Translations under genes and position numbers: made by a program
Notes under the pieces: model-generated
Database searches by the model: none
Seen by the model: the letters and a program-made list of their open reading frames with translations, nothing else
What the model was told of the DNA's origin: nothing
Assembly (NCBI RefSeq): GCF_000383675.1
Contig: NZ_KB911822.1
Location: forward strand, 124,001 to 188,000
DNA: 64,000 bases
Direction: 5' to 3'
Origin: Terracoccus sp. 273MFTsu3.1
GTDB taxonomy: Bacteria > Actinomycetota > Actinomycetes > Actinomycetales > Dermatophilaceae
In this document: piece by piece, positions 33,353-41,905 of the stretch
How positions within the stretch are numbered: position 1 is the first letter of the stretch
How the letters are laid out: each line of letters starts with the position of its first letter

Positions 33353-34288
33353 ATGTACACCATCAAGCGTGCCGCGGAGCTGACCGGGATCAGCGTCGCC
33401 ACCCTGCGCGCCTGGGAGCGTCGCTACGGTGTCGTGAGTCCCCAGCGCTCCGACGGCGGCTACCGCCTCTACGGTCCCGAGGACGTCCGCGCCCTCGCGA
33501 TCATGAACTCCCTCGTCAACGAGGGCTGGTCGGCCCGCGAGGCCGCCGCCGAGACGACCCGGCGGCTCTCGAGCCGCGACCCCGCTGGTCGCGAGGCCCC
33601 CTTCGGCCGCGCCGACCGCGAGAGCCGCGGCAACCGCGTCGCGCCGCTGCGACCCGGTGGGCGCTACCAGTCCGAGGACGCCGAGGCGTTCATCCGCGCG
33701 GCCGAGCGGCTCGACTCCGCGTCCGCCACGGCGGTGCTCGACGCACGCTTCGCGCTCGGCACCTTCGAGCACGTCGTCGACGACTGGCTCATGCCGACCC
33801 TCCAGCTCGTCGGTGAGGCGTGGGCGCACGGCCGGCTCACCGTCGCCGGTGAGCACCTCGTGTCGTATGCCGTCCAGCGCCGTCTCGCAGCCGCCTACGA
33901 GGCGGCGTCGGGCCGGGTCGACGGGCCGACCCTCCTCATCGGCCTGCCTCCCGGGGCCCGTCACGAGCTCGGCCTGCTGGCCTTTGCCGTGGCCGCGCGT
34001 CGGGCCGGCTTCGCCACGGTCTACGTCGGCGCCGACCTGCCCGTCGAGGACTGGCTGCGCGCCATCGAGGCGCGGGGGGCCACCGGAATGGTCATGGCCG
34101 TGCCGCGCGACATCGACATCACCGCGGCGCAGGAGATCGTCGACACCGTGGCCCGCGTCCACCCGGAGGTCGTCATCGGGCTCGGGGGTAGCCAGCAGAA
34201 CGAGATCAGCGGACCCTGCGTGCACCTCGGCCACTCGATCACGGTCGCCGTGGGCGAGATGACGCGCCGCCTGCGCATCCCCGCCTGA
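33353..34288 (+). CDS. MerR-type regulator with cobalamin-binding photosensor domain (CarH/LitR-like)
   Basis: A 311-residue regulator. Residues 1-70 are a MerR helix-turn-helix (MYTIKRAAELTGISVATLRA then WERRYG and GGYRLYGPEDV). Residues about 110-190 are the helical cap with the Wx9EH photosensor signature (Trp157, Glu167-His168), and about 193-311 the B12-binding Rossmann domain. The lower-ligand motif reads A-R-H-E-L-G at 202-207: His204 and Gly207 are kept, but the usual acidic residue is alanine. In known members AdoB12-bound tetramers repress in the dark and light breaks them up. Expected target: the divergent photolyase operon. cobK follows after two bases. Confidence 0.88.
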   Translation: MYTIKRAAELTGISVATLRAWERRYGVVSPQRSDGGYRLYGPEDVRALAIMNSLVNEGWSAREAAAETTRRLSSRDPAGREAPFGRADRESRGNRVAPLRPGGRYQSEDAEAFIRAAERLDSASATAVLDARFALGTFEHVVDDWLMPTLQLVGEAWAHGRLTVAGEHLVSYAVQRRLAAAYEAASGRVDGPTLLIGLPPGARHELGLLAFAVAARRAGFATVYVGADLPVEDWLRAIEARGATGMVMAVPRDIDITAAQEIVDTVARVHPEVVIGLGGSQQNEISGPCVHLGHSITVAVGEMTRRLRIPA

Positions 34289-34290
34289 AC

Positions 34291-35031
34291 GTGCGCGTCC
34301 TCGTCCTCGGAGGTACGGGGGAGGCGCGGGACCTCGCGGGTCGCCTCGTCGAGCGCGGCGACGCCGTGGTGTCGAGCCTCGCCGGGCGGGTCAGTGCGCC
34401 GGCCCTGCCGGTCGGCGAGGTGCGCACCGGGGGCTTCGGCGGTGTCGACGGCCTCGCCGAACACCTCGTGACGCACGGCTACGACGTCGTCGTCGATGCG
34501 ACCCACCCCTTCGCCGCGCAGATCACGGGCAACGCCGTGGCCGCCTGCGGCCGGGTCGGCGTGCAGCTCGTCCGGCTCCAGCGGCCGGGGTGGTCCCGCC
34601 ACCCGCTCGCCGGGGAGTTCACCTGGGTCGATGACGTCGAGGCCGCCCGGGTCGCGGCCGAGGGCGTCGGGGTCCGGCCGTTCCTCACCACCGGGCGCCA
34701 GCAGCTCGAGACCTTCGCGGCGTGGGACGACCGCTACGTCCTGGCCCGTGTCGTCGACCCGCCCGACTGGGCCGTGCCCTCCTCCTGGGAGGTGCTGCGG
34801 GCGCGCGGGCCCTACCCCTACGCCGCCGAGCGCGAGCTGCTCGAGAGCCGGGCCGTCGACGTGCTCCTCACCAAGGACTCCGGGGGCGCCCTGACGGAGG
34901 CCAAGCTCGGTGCCGCGCACGACCTCGGCGTGCCCGTCGTCGTGGTGCGGCGACCTCCCGTGCCCGACGGTGTGGCCGTCGTCGAGTCGGTGGGGGAGGC
35001 CCTGGCCGCGATCGGCGCGAAACCGGCCTGA
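34291..35031 (+). CDS. cobK: Precorrin-6A reductase
   Basis: A 246-residue protein from GTG 34291, with the N-terminal LVLGGTGEARDLAGRL dinucleotide loop and the VVDATHPFAAQITGNAVAAC motif of CobK/CbiJ, plus GPYPYAAERELLESR and LTKDSGG near the end. It uses NADPH to reduce precorrin-6A to precorrin-6B (dihydro form) in the aerobic cobalamin pathway, in the cytosol. It follows the B12-photosensor gene after two bases and can be read through from it. The stop is followed directly by a copy of CGGCATAC at 35032-35039. Confidence 0.95.
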   Translation: MRVLVLGGTGEARDLAGRLVERGDAVVSSLAGRVSAPALPVGEVRTGGFGGVDGLAEHLVTHGYDVVVDATHPFAAQITGNAVAACGRVGVQLVRLQRPGWSRHPLAGEFTWVDDVEAARVAAEGVGVRPFLTTGRQQLETFAAWDDRYVLARVVDPPDWAVPSSWEVLRARGPYPYAAERELLESRAVDVLLTKDSGGALTEAKLGAAHDLGVPVVVVRRPPVPDGVAVVESVGEALAAIGAKPA

Positions 35032-35060
35032 CGGCATACGACCTCGCGTAGGTTCGAGAG

Positions 35061-36845
35061 GTGACGGCGGACCTGCAGCAGCGGGCGCGGTGGGAGCGGC
35101 TGCTCCCGGGTGTGGCGGTGCTGCGCCGCTACGACAAGGTGTGGTTGCGCGGCGACGTGCTCGGCGGCATCACGGTCGCCGCCTACCTCGTGCCGCAGGT
35201 CCTCGCCTACGCCGAGGTGGCCGGACTCCCGGCGGTCAGCGGGCTGTGGGCCGTGGGGCCTGGCCTGCTCGTCTACGCGGTGCTCGGGTCGTCGCGACAG
35301 CTGTCCGTCGGGCCGGAGTCGACGACCGCGCTCATGACGGCTGCCGGCGTGGGCGCACTCGTGACCGCAGGCGGCGGCATGGCGATGCGCCAGGAGATGG
35401 CTGCGCTCCTCGCGATCGCCGTCGGGCTCATCTGCCTCGTCGGCTTCGTGACGCGACTCGGCTTCCTCTCCGACCTGCTGTCGAAGCCGGTGCTCGTCGG
35501 CTACATGGCCGGCATCGCGGCGCTCATGATCGTCAGCCAGCTCGGCAAGGTGACCGGGCTCGACGTGGAGGGCGACTCCTTCCTCCAGGAGGTGAGGTAT
35601 GCCGTCACGCACCTCGGCGACGTCCACGCGCCGACCGTGCTGCTGTCGCTCGGCGTGCTCGTCGTGCTCTTCGCCTTCCAGCGTTTCGCGCCGTTGTGGC
35701 CGGGCCCGCTCATCGCGATGCTCGGGTCGACGGTGGTCGTCGCCGTCCTCGACCTCGCCGACCGCTTCGGGATCACGCTCGTCGGCCCGGTGCCGCAGGG
35801 GCTCCCGTCGTTCGCGCTGCCCGACGTGTCCGACGTCGACGTGTGGGCCCTGCTCCCCGCGGCCCTGGGCGTCGCGGTCGTCGCCTACTCGGACAACGTG
35901 CTGACCGGCCGGGCCTTCGCCGGTCGCCACCGCGAGACCATCGACAGCGACCAAGAGTTCCTGGCCCTGGGTGGTGCCAACGTCGCGACCGGCCTGCTGC
36001 AGGGCTTCCCGATCAGCTCGAGCGGCAGCCGCACCGTCATCGCCGACTCGATGGGCGCGCGCACCCAGCTGCACTCCCTCGTCTCGCTCGTCCTCGTCAT
36101 CGCGACCCTGCTCTGGCTCGGGCCGGTCATCGCCGCCTTCCCGACCGCGGCCCTCGGCGCCGTCGTCGTCTACGCCGCGATCCGCCTCGTCGACATCGCC
36201 GAGATGCGGCGCATCGGCGCGTTCCGGCGCAGCGAGCTCGTGCTGGCGCTCGCGACGACCGTCGCCGTGCTCCTCTTCGGGGTGCTGCCCGGCATCGGGG
36301 CGGCGATCGCGCTCTCGGTGCTCGACCTGCTGCGCCGCATCGTCCACCCGCACGACGGGGTGCTCGGCTACGTGCCCGACGTCGCCGGCATGCACGACAT
36401 CGACGACCACCCGAACGCCGTCCAGGTGCCCGGACTCGTCGTCTACCGCTACGACTCGCCCCTCTTCTTCGCCAACTCCGACGACTTCGTGAGTCGTGCC
36501 CTCAGGGTCGTCGACGAGGCGTCTCGTCACGCTCGGGTCGAGTGGTTCCTGCTCAACGCCGAGGCCAACACAGAGGTCGACCTCACGGCCGTCGACGCGC
36601 TCGAGACCCTCCGCTCCACGCTGGCGAACCGGGAGATCCGCTTCGCCATGGCGCGCGTCAAGGAGGACATGCGGCTCTCGCTCGAGGCGGGTGGCTTCCT
36701 CGAGAAGGTCGGGGCGGACGTCGTCTTCCCGACCCTGCCGACCGCTGTCGCCGCGTATGCCGCGTGGTACGAGCGCGAGCACGGCTCCGGGCCGCCGGGG
36801 CTACGCATCCCACCCGTGCCGGCCCAGCCGGAGCCGGACGCCTAG
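35061..36845 (+). CDS. SulP/SLC26-family anion transporter with STAS domain
   Basis: A 594-residue membrane protein from GTG 35061. The SulP signature is present in LVPQVLAYAEVAGLPAVSGL (near residues 43-62) and SVGPESTTALMTAA (near 82-95); about twelve to fourteen helices follow, with FPISSSGSRTVIADSMGART near 316-335. Residues about 455-575 form a STAS domain of the anti-sigma-antagonist fold (DSPLFFANSDDFVSRALRVV and LNAEANTEVDLTAVDALETL). Family members carry sulfate, bicarbonate or other anions; the substrate cannot be set. It follows cobK after 29 bases. Confidence 0.92.
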   Translation: MTADLQQRARWERLLPGVAVLRRYDKVWLRGDVLGGITVAAYLVPQVLAYAEVAGLPAVSGLWAVGPGLLVYAVLGSSRQLSVGPESTTALMTAAGVGALVTAGGGMAMRQEMAALLAIAVGLICLVGFVTRLGFLSDLLSKPVLVGYMAGIAALMIVSQLGKVTGLDVEGDSFLQEVRYAVTHLGDVHAPTVLLSLGVLVVLFAFQRFAPLWPGPLIAMLGSTVVVAVLDLADRFGITLVGPVPQGLPSFALPDVSDVDVWALLPAALGVAVVAYSDNVLTGRAFAGRHRETIDSDQEFLALGGANVATGLLQGFPISSSGSRTVIADSMGARTQLHSLVSLVLVIATLLWLGPVIAAFPTAALGAVVVYAAIRLVDIAEMRRIGAFRRSELVLALATTVAVLLFGVLPGIGAAIALSVLDLLRRIVHPHDGVLGYVPDVAGMHDIDDHPNAVQVPGLVVYRYDSPLFFANSDDFVSRALRVVDEASRHARVEWFLLNAEANTEVDLTAVDALETLRSTLANREIRFAMARVKEDMRLSLEAGGFLEKVGADVVFPTLPTAVAAYAAWYEREHGSGPPGLRIPPVPAQPEPDA

Positions 36846-36855
36846 CCTTGCCGGC

Positions 36856-37314
36856 ATGCACCACGACCCGCCCGCCGCGCCGCCGACCGTCGTCTCGATC
36901 CACGTCGCCAAGGGTCGTCGGCTGCCGACGCGCTCGGTGCCGAGCGTCGAGGCCGACGCCGGGGCCGGGCTCGTGGGTGACCGCTACCACGGCAGCAGGC
37001 ACCGGCACGTGACGATCCAGTCGCTGCCCGACCTCGAGGCCGCCGCTGCCGACCTCGGCCGTCCGGTCGACCCGGGCCTGACGCGTCGCAACCTGACGAT
37101 CTCCGGCGGCGCGATCCCGACGACGCCGGGCGCCCGCATCGCCATCGGCGACGTCGAGCTCGAGGTCGTGTGCATCGCCTCGCCCTGCCGGCTCCTCGAC
37201 GACACCCTCGGCCCGGGCGCGGCGCGGGCGCTGCACGCGCGGGCCGGGACGGTCTTCCGGCTGCTGACGTCCGGGACGATCGGCGTCGGCGACGAGGTCG
37301 ACCTCTCTCCCTGA
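36856..37314 (+). CDS. MOSC-domain protein
   Basis: A 152-residue protein consisting of a single MOSC domain: VSIHVAKGRRLPTRSVPSVE, AGAGLVGDRYHGSRHRHVTI, LTRRNLTISG and the cysteine-containing VVCIASPCRLLD segment near residues 109-120. MOSC domains bind a molybdenum-cofactor-type sulfur group or act in sulfur transfer. Free-standing short versions are of unknown role. It lies 10 bases after the SulP stop and ends before a perfect hairpin at 37342-37363. Confidence 0.88.
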   Translation: MHHDPPAAPPTVVSIHVAKGRRLPTRSVPSVEADAGAGLVGDRYHGSRHRHVTIQSLPDLEAAAADLGRPVDPGLTRRNLTISGGAIPTTPGARIAIGDVELEVVCIASPCRLLDDTLGPGAARALHARAGTVFRLLTSGTIGVGDEVDLSP

Positions 37315-37341
37315 GCGCTCCTGGTGTGTGCCACACCGCGA

Positions 37342-37363
37342 CAAGCCGCCACGTGGCGGCTTG
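37342..37363. terminator. Bidirectional hairpin between convergent genes
   Basis: CAAGCCGCCAC and GTGGCGGCTTG are perfect 11-base arms with no loop bases in the strict sense (the central bases form the loop). It is placed between the MOSC stop (37314) and the CbiB stop (37380), where transcription from both sides should end. Confidence 0.75.
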
Positions 37364-37379
37364 ATGGGGCCGGCAGGCG

Positions 37380-38333
37380 TCAGGCCCCGCGACGGCGCAC
37401 CAGATGGCGGGTTGTCGTGGCGGCGGTGATGGCCACCGCGACGGCGAGGGAGCCGGCCGAGACGCGCCGCGCGAGGCGGGCGGCCGGGGCGATGTCCGGG
37501 GCGCGGGCAGCGGGGCCGTCGCCGAGGGTGCCGCGGTCCTCGATCTCGCCGCCGTAGCTGTTCGAGCCGCCGAGCCGCACCCCGAGCACGCCGGCGAAGG
37601 CAGCCTCGACGACGCCGCCGTTCGGGCTCGGGTGGGCAGGGGCGTCACGCCGGATCGCCGCCCAGCCGGCGGCGGCTCTCTCCCTCGACTCGGCGCTCGC
37701 CAGGGCCAGCGCGGCCGCGACCCGCGCCGGGACCCAGTTGACGACGTCATCGAGCCTCGCTGCGGCCCACCCGAACTCGCGGTAGCGGTCGTTGCGGTGG
37801 CCGACCATCGCGTCGAGCGTGTTGACGGCGCGGTAGCCGAGCAGGCCGGGGACGCCGAGCAGGCCGCCCCACAGGAGCGGCGCCACGACGGCATCCGACG
37901 TGTTCTCGGCGAGGGACTCGATGCAGGCGCGGGCGACCTCGTCGCCGTCGAGCCGCGTCGTGTCCCGCCCGACGAGGTTGCGCACCTGGCCTCGGGCGGC
38001 CTCGAGGTCGCCCCGACCCAGCTGGCCGTCGATGGTCGTCGCCTCACGAGTCAGCGACCGACCGCCGAGCACGGCCCACGTCGCCGCGGCGGTCACGAGG
38101 GTGTGGGCGACGTCGCTGCGCCGAGTCGACCGCTCGGCCATGACGCCGAGGCCGGTGGCGGCTCCCACGAGCAGCGCGACGTGCACGACGCCGCGAGCCC
38201 GCCTGACGGCATACGTCCGCTGCTCGAGCGCCGTTGCGGCCGAGCCGAACCCGGCCACGGGGTGCCAGCGCCGCGGGTCCCCGAACGTCTGGTCGAGGAC
38301 CCAACCGAGGACCATCCCGAGGGATCGGCTCAT
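37380..38333 (-). CDS. cbiB: Adenosylcobinamide-phosphate synthase (CbiB/CobD)
   Basis: A 317-residue membrane protein with family motifs DQTFGDPRRWHPVAGFG near residues 14-30, LVGRDTTRLD near 119-128, the SLAENTSDAVVAPLLWGGLLG stretch near 138-158, and HPSPNGGVVEAAFAGVLGVR near 223-242. It joins the aminopropanol (phosphate) arm to adenosylcobyric acid, forming the lower-ligand attachment. ATG 38333 overlaps cobA's stop as ATGA. It is the last gene of the riboswitch-led operon chlID-cobO-cobB-cobC-cobA-cbiB. Confidence 0.95.
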   Translation of the reverse strand: MSRSLGMVLGWVLDQTFGDPRRWHPVAGFGSAATALEQRTYAVRRARGVVHVALLVGAATGLGVMAERSTRRSDVAHTLVTAAATWAVLGGRSLTREATTIDGQLGRGDLEAARGQVRNLVGRDTTRLDGDEVARACIESLAENTSDAVVAPLLWGGLLGVPGLLGYRAVNTLDAMVGHRNDRYREFGWAAARLDDVVNWVPARVAAALALASAESRERAAAGWAAIRRDAPAHPSPNGGVVEAAFAGVLGVRLGGSNSYGGEIEDRGTLGDGPAARAPDIAPAARLARRVSAGSLAVAVAITAATTTRHLVRRRGA

Positions 38334-39340
38334 CTCAGGACGTCGAGGGCTGCGACGTCACCGATGACGACGACGGCAGGGGCGCCGAGCCCGGCACCAC
38401 GGGCGCTGGCGTCGATGTCGCACAGGGGGGCTCGGACCGTTCGCATGCTCGGCAGCCCCGCGTCGGCCACGACCGCTGCAGGGGTCTGCGGCGAGAGACC
38501 CTCGGCGACGAGGGTCTCGGCGACCGCTCCCAGCGTGGCGACGCCCATGAGCACGACGATCGTCGTGCGGCTCCGCGCGATGGCCCCCCAGTCGAGCGTG
38601 CTGCGCGGGTCGCCCGGCGGCACGTGGGCGCTGACGACGGTGAATCCCTGCACGAGGCTGCGGTGGGTGACGGGGATGCCGGCGAGGGCCGGTGCGGCGA
38701 TGCTCGAGGAGATGCCCGGGATGACGACGACGGGGATGCCGCGCGCCGCGCAGGCCTCGGCCTCCTCACCACCGCGACCGAAGACGAAGTTGTCGCCACC
38801 CTTGAAGCGCAGGACGTTCCGACCGGCGAGGGCGTGCTCGACGAGGAGGTCGTTGATCCGATCCTGGGGTGTGAAGTCGCCGCGTGGGATCTTGCCGACG
38901 TCGACGACCCGCACGTCGTCCCTGGCGTGCCGCAGCGCGCTGAGCGGCGCGAGCCGGTCGTGGACGACGACGTCGGCCTGGCGGATGGCCTCGATGCCGG
39001 CGACCGTCAGCAGGCCGGGGTCGCCGAGGCCGCCACCGAGGAGCGTCACCGTCCCGACCACGGGATCGCCCTCTGCCACAGCGGTTTCCGGGATCGGCGC
39101 GGGAGACGTCGACGGGTCACCGCGGAGGACGACGTCGTATGCCGTCGGGTCGGCCTGCGGGGCGAGCGTGACGAGTCCGCGTTCGGCGAGGTCGCGCAGC
39201 GAGGTGGGCAGGTCGTCCAGTTTCGCGGCGACGGTCACGCGGGCCCCGTCCCGCAGGAGCGCGTGGACGGTCGCGACCGAGTGCGGTGCGATGCGCGCGA
39301 CGAGGACCGAGAGGCCGGAGAAGCTCAGCTCAGGCGACAT
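38330..39340 (-). CDS. cobA: Uroporphyrinogen-III C-methyltransferase with degenerate N-terminal domain
   Basis: A 336-residue protein. Residues about 95-336 are the SUMT domain: VTLLGGGLGDPGLLTVAGIE near 97-116, VVHDRLAPLSAL, RFKGGDNFVFGRGGEEAEAC and the GIPVTHRSLVQGFTVVSAH loop. It methylates uroporphyrinogen III twice with SAM to give precorrin-2, the branch point to cobalamin and siroheme. The first ~90 residues (LSVLVARIAPHSVATVHALL onwards) look like a shortened siroheme-synthase NAD-binding domain that lacks most conserved residues, so dehydrogenase or ferrochelatase activity is unlikely. Overlaps both neighbours. Confidence 0.92.
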   Translation of the reverse strand: MSPELSFSGLSVLVARIAPHSVATVHALLRDGARVTVAAKLDDLPTSLRDLAERGLVTLAPQADPTAYDVVLRGDPSTSPAPIPETAVAEGDPVVGTVTLLGGGLGDPGLLTVAGIEAIRQADVVVHDRLAPLSALRHARDDVRVVDVGKIPRGDFTPQDRINDLLVEHALAGRNVLRFKGGDNFVFGRGGEEAEACAARGIPVVVIPGISSSIAAPALAGIPVTHRSLVQGFTVVSAHVPPGDPRSTLDWGAIARSRTTIVVLMGVATLGAVAETLVAEGLSPQTPAAVVADAGLPSMRTVRAPLCDIDASARGAGLGAPAVVVIGDVAALDVLR

Positions 39341-40391
39341 GACGCACTCTCCTCAGGTCGTCGAGCGCCGCGGCGATGCGGCGTGAGGTGTCGGGGTCGC
39401 GCACGGCGAGCCGGATCCACGTCGGGCCGAGGCCGGGGAACGTCTCACCCCGGCGCACGGCGAAACCGAGGTGGGCGAGGTCCTCGCGGACGGACCCTGA
39501 GCCGAGCGGGCTCGTGTCCACGAGGACGAAGGGCGCTGCCGACGGGGCCGCGGTGCGGAGCCCGACGCCGGCGAGCTCGCGCACGAGCACCGCACGGTCG
39601 CCCGCGAAGGAGACGGCCGCTGCCTCGGCCTCGGCGACGGCGCGCTCGGAGAGGCACGCGACCGTGGCGGCGAGGGCCGGGCTCGAGACCGACCACGGCG
39701 GCTGCACGCCCCGGAGGACGGCGACGAGCGCGGGATCGCCGACGACGTAGCCGGCGCGCAGACCGGCCAGGCCCCACGTCTTCGTCAGCGACCGGACGAC
39801 GATGAGGCCCTCGAGGTCGGGGCTGACGACCGACTCCGGCTCTCCCGGCACGGCGTCCATGAAGGCTTCGTCGACGACGACGACGCGGCCGCTCCGGCGC
39901 AGCGACCGCACGTCGCCAGCGGGGTGCAGCACACCCGTGGGGTTCGTCGGGTTGCCGACGACGACGAGGTCGGCGTCGGCATGCATCCCCGACGGGGCGA
40001 AGGACGACGGGTCGAGGCGGAAGCCGTCCTCGTGCTGCAGCAGGCACCGGTCGACCCGGCGACCGGCAGCGACGAGGGCTGCCTCGGGCTCGGTGAACTG
40101 CGGGTGCACGACGACCGGGCGACGGCCCGCGACCGCGCGGGCGACGAGCGTGAACGCCTCGGCCCCGCCGGCGGTCGGCAGCACGCACTCGGGGTCGACG
40201 CGGTGCCGCCGCGCGATGGCGGCGACCGCCGGCGCCGGGTCCGGGTATCTCCCGAGGTCGTGCAGCGAGTCCGCGATGACGTCGGCGAGCCACGGCGGCG
40301 GCGCAGGCAGCCGCACGTTGACGGCGAGGTCGAGCAGGCCTGCGGCCGCGTCACGGTCGCCGTGGTGGTGCAGGTCGACGTGCCCGCTCAC
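39330..40391 (-). CDS. cobC: CobC-type threonine-phosphate decarboxylase / aminotransferase fold enzyme
   Basis: A 353-residue class I/II aminotransferase-fold PLP enzyme starting at GTG 40391, which overlaps cobB's stop as GTGA. It begins LDLAVNVRLPAPPPWLADVI, a CobC/HisC pattern, has the VVGNPTNPTGVLHPAGDV segment, VVVDEAFMDAV and the PLP lysine in RSLTKTWGLAGLRAGY. In the cobalamin context it likely decarboxylates L-threonine O-3-phosphate to (R)-1-aminopropan-2-ol phosphate, the substrate of CbiB, encoded two genes further on. An aminotransferase role (HisC) cannot be fully excluded by sequence alone. Confidence 0.88.
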   Translation of the reverse strand: MSGHVDLHHHGDRDAAAGLLDLAVNVRLPAPPPWLADVIADSLHDLGRYPDPAPAVAAIARRHRVDPECVLPTAGGAEAFTLVARAVAGRRPVVVHPQFTEPEAALVAAGRRVDRCLLQHEDGFRLDPSSFAPSGMHADADLVVVGNPTNPTGVLHPAGDVRSLRRSGRVVVVDEAFMDAVPGEPESVVSPDLEGLIVVRSLTKTWGLAGLRAGYVVGDPALVAVLRGVQPPWSVSSPALAATVACLSERAVAEAEAAAVSFAGDRAVLVRELAGVGLRTAAPSAAPFVLVDTSPLGSGSVREDLAHLGFAVRRGETFPGLGPTWIRLAVRDPDTSRRIAAALDDLRRVRHVA

Positions 40392-41905
40392 GACGCCCTC
40401 CGGCGCGGTGCGGCCATGGCGGCATACGCGTGGACGGCTTCGGCGAAGCGGGCGGCCAGCCGGGGGTGACCCGCCCAGTGCGTGTGGAGGTAGGACGCGT
40501 GCAGGGTGGCGCGCCCGGTGCCGGCGGGGTCGAGGGCGAAGCCGTCGGGTGTCCCGTCCAGCAGCCAGGCCGCCGAGCTGGGCCGCTGCTCGCCGCCCAC
40601 GGTCGTCCGGTGGAACTCGTGCCCCGTCACGCGGGTGCCGGCCACCCCGAGCACCGAGTCGCCCGGAGCGATCGCGGTGCGGTAGCCCAAGGTGAGGCGA
40701 GGGCCCATCGCCCCCACCGTCGGGATGGCGCCGACCATCTCGTGGCCGTCGACGGACTCGGAGAGGTAGAGCATGCCCGCGCACTCGGCCACGGTCGGCA
40801 GTCCGCGGTTGACGGCATCGAGGATGTCCTGACGCAGGACGGAGTTCGCGGACAGGTCCTCGGCGTGGACCTCGGGGAAGCCGCCGCCGAGGTAGAGCCC
40901 GGCCGTGCCCGCGGGCAGCGACCGGGCGTGGAGCGGGTCGAAGACGACCGGCTCGAGGCCCGCGGCCCGGAGCAGCTCGTCGGTCTCCGCGTAGCGGAAG
41001 GTGAAGGCACGGCCGCCTGCGACGGCGACGACGGGACGCCGCCCGGTCGAGGCCGGCCGGGCTGCCTCGCCGAGGACGGTGGCGGCCTCCCACGCCGGGA
41101 CCTCGAGGTCGGGTGCCGACCGGGCGATCGACAGCACCGCGTCGAGGTCGACGTGCTCGGCCACGCGCTCGGCGAGCAGCCGCACCGACCGGGCGGCCTC
41201 CTCGCGCTCGGCAGCGGGCACGAGGCCGAGGTGACGCGACGGCGCCTCGATGCCGGCGTCGCGCGGCAGCACGCCGAGGACCGGGACGCCGGTGGCCTCG
41301 AGTGCCGACCAGACCTCGCGCGTGTGCCGGCCCGACGCAGCCTTGTTGAGGACGACCCCGGCGACGCGGACCCCGGGCTCGAAGGTCGCGAGGCCGTGGA
41401 CGATCGCAGCCGCGGTGCGCGTCATGTGGCTGACGTCGAGGGCGAGCACGACCGGCGTGCGGGTCAGCGTCGCGACGTGCGCGGTCGAGGCGTAGCCGTC
41501 GCCGCCGATCCGCCCGTCGAAGAGGCCCATGACCCCCTCGACCACGGCGACGTCGGTCGGTCCGCCGGCGGTCGCGCCGTGCACGAGGAGCGGCGCCACC
41601 TGGTCCTGGCCGCAGAGGAACGGGTCGAGGTTGCGCCCGGGTCGGCCCGTGGCGAGCGCGTGGTAGCCGGGGTCGATGAAGTCCGGCCCGACCTTGAAGC
41701 CCGAGACCCCGAGCCCCCGGGCGCGCAGCGCGGCCATGAGCCCGGTGGCCACGGTGGTCTTGCCGTGTCCCGATCCGGGCGCGGCCACGACGAGTCGAGG
41801 GAGGGCGGTGGCGCCGGGCACGTCGGGCGTTGCCGGGAGCCGACCGAGGGCGGTGCCCACCGCGGAGGTGACGGCGGCGTCGACGGCGTTGCTGAAGGCG
41901 CTCAC
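40388..41905 (-). CDS. cobB: Cobyrinate/hydrogenobyrinate a,c-diamide synthase
   Basis: A 505-residue glutamine-dependent amidotransferase. The N-terminal ATP-binding part has the P-loop APGSGHGKTT at residues 42-51 and the FKVGPDFIDPGYHALATGRP stretch; the C-terminal GATase has the nucleophile in VAECAGMLYLS and the GGFPEVHAEDLSAN segment. It amidates the a and c carboxylates using glutamine and ATP. GTG 41905 overlaps the cobO stop as GTGA, and the stop overlaps the cobC start. Part of the late-cobalt operon with the chelatase subunit. Confidence 0.95.
   Translation of the reverse strand: MSAFSNAVDAAVTSAVGTALGRLPATPDVPGATALPRLVVAAPGSGHGKTTVATGLMAALRARGLGVSGFKVGPDFIDPGYHALATGRPGRNLDPFLCGQDQVAPLLVHGATAGGPTDVAVVEGVMGLFDGRIGGDGYASTAHVATLTRTPVVLALDVSHMTRTAAAIVHGLATFEPGVRVAGVVLNKAASGRHTREVWSALEATGVPVLGVLPRDAGIEAPSRHLGLVPAAEREEAARSVRLLAERVAEHVDLDAVLSIARSAPDLEVPAWEAATVLGEAARPASTGRRPVVAVAGGRAFTFRYAETDELLRAAGLEPVVFDPLHARSLPAGTAGLYLGGGFPEVHAEDLSANSVLRQDILDAVNRGLPTVAECAGMLYLSESVDGHEMVGAIPTVGAMGPRLTLGYRTAIAPGDSVLGVAGTRVTGHEFHRTTVGGEQRPSSAAWLLDGTPDGFALDPAGTGRATLHASYLHTHWAGHPRLAARFAEAVHAYAAMAAPRRRAS

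Noticed and set aside
34818-36782. Leftward open frame opposite the SulP gene
   Set aside because: Antisense to a well-recognised transporter and without any recognisable domain.
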